Below are positions 61,995-64,000 of a stretch of DNA of 64,000 nt, piece by piece (the stretch's first letter is position 1; every line of letters begins with the position of its first letter). The stretch is from the NCBI GenBank assembly GCA_013365325.1, contig JABVXV010000107.1:122686-186685 (forward strand), in the 5' to 3' direction. Both the position numbers and the translations under genes were made by a program. The notes under the pieces were generated by a model. That model was not told the origin of the DNA. It searched no databases and saw nothing but the letters and a program-made list of their open reading frames with translations. This DNA comes from Dipetalonema caudispina (Eukaryota > Nematoda > Chromadorea > Rhabditida > Onchocercidae).

Positions 61995-64000
<2,006 letters not shown>

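Overview
The window is AT-rich nuclear DNA from an intron-rich eukaryote, most likely a filarial or related clade III nematode. This is an inference from four things. First, introns end in TTTCAG-type acceptors. Second, possible spliced-leader acceptors lie directly upstream of start codons. Third, coding exons are clearly less AT-rich than the A/T-tract-laden introns. Fourth, the two strongest genes are nematode-type homologues of C. elegans sax-2 (furry) and tbx-2. All gene models were built by hand, by joining GT..AG boundaries that keep the reading frame. No alignment or search was run.

Layout. (1) 1.4-3.8 kb, + strand: a five-exon gene for a Ser/Asn-rich protein of 272 residues that I do not recognise. 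(2) 3.8-6.9 kb: mostly gene-free, with a possible dead non-LTR retrotransposon endonuclease fragment near 5.8 kb. (3) 6.9-10.1 kb, - strand: an MADF-domain gene whose exons splice in phase into an unusually long 1.4 kb exon encoding an unrecognised helical region; its 3' end is unresolved. (4) 10.1-11.6 kb: the shared upstream region of two divergent genes. (5) 11.6-49.8 kb, + strand: a furry/sax-2 homologue that I resolve into 56 phase-consistent exons totalling 8271 nt (2756 residues), with introns growing toward the 3' end. (6) 49.8-54.2 kb: a convergent intergenic stretch with microsatellites and one exon-like segment of unknown gene. (7) 54.2-62.0 kb and beyond, - strand: the last two exons of a TBX2-subfamily T-box gene separated by a 6.9 kb intron; its 5' exons lie beyond the right edge.

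Furry proteins are very large scaffolds that activate NDR-family kinases and control neurite and cell shape. TBX2-type proteins are DNA-binding repressors. No operon or shared pathway is implied by the window itself, but furry and the T-box gene sit tail to tail, which may be an old nematode gene neighbourhood. The most unusual signals are a tandemly duplicated furry exon that has acquired stops (39484-39588), a frame-neutral 57-nt cassette-like exon in the next intron (40889-40945), an eh1-like corepressor motif at the extreme C-terminus of the T-box protein, and the unassigned exon at 52898-53019. I found no CRISPR array, tRNA, rRNA or intact transposon.
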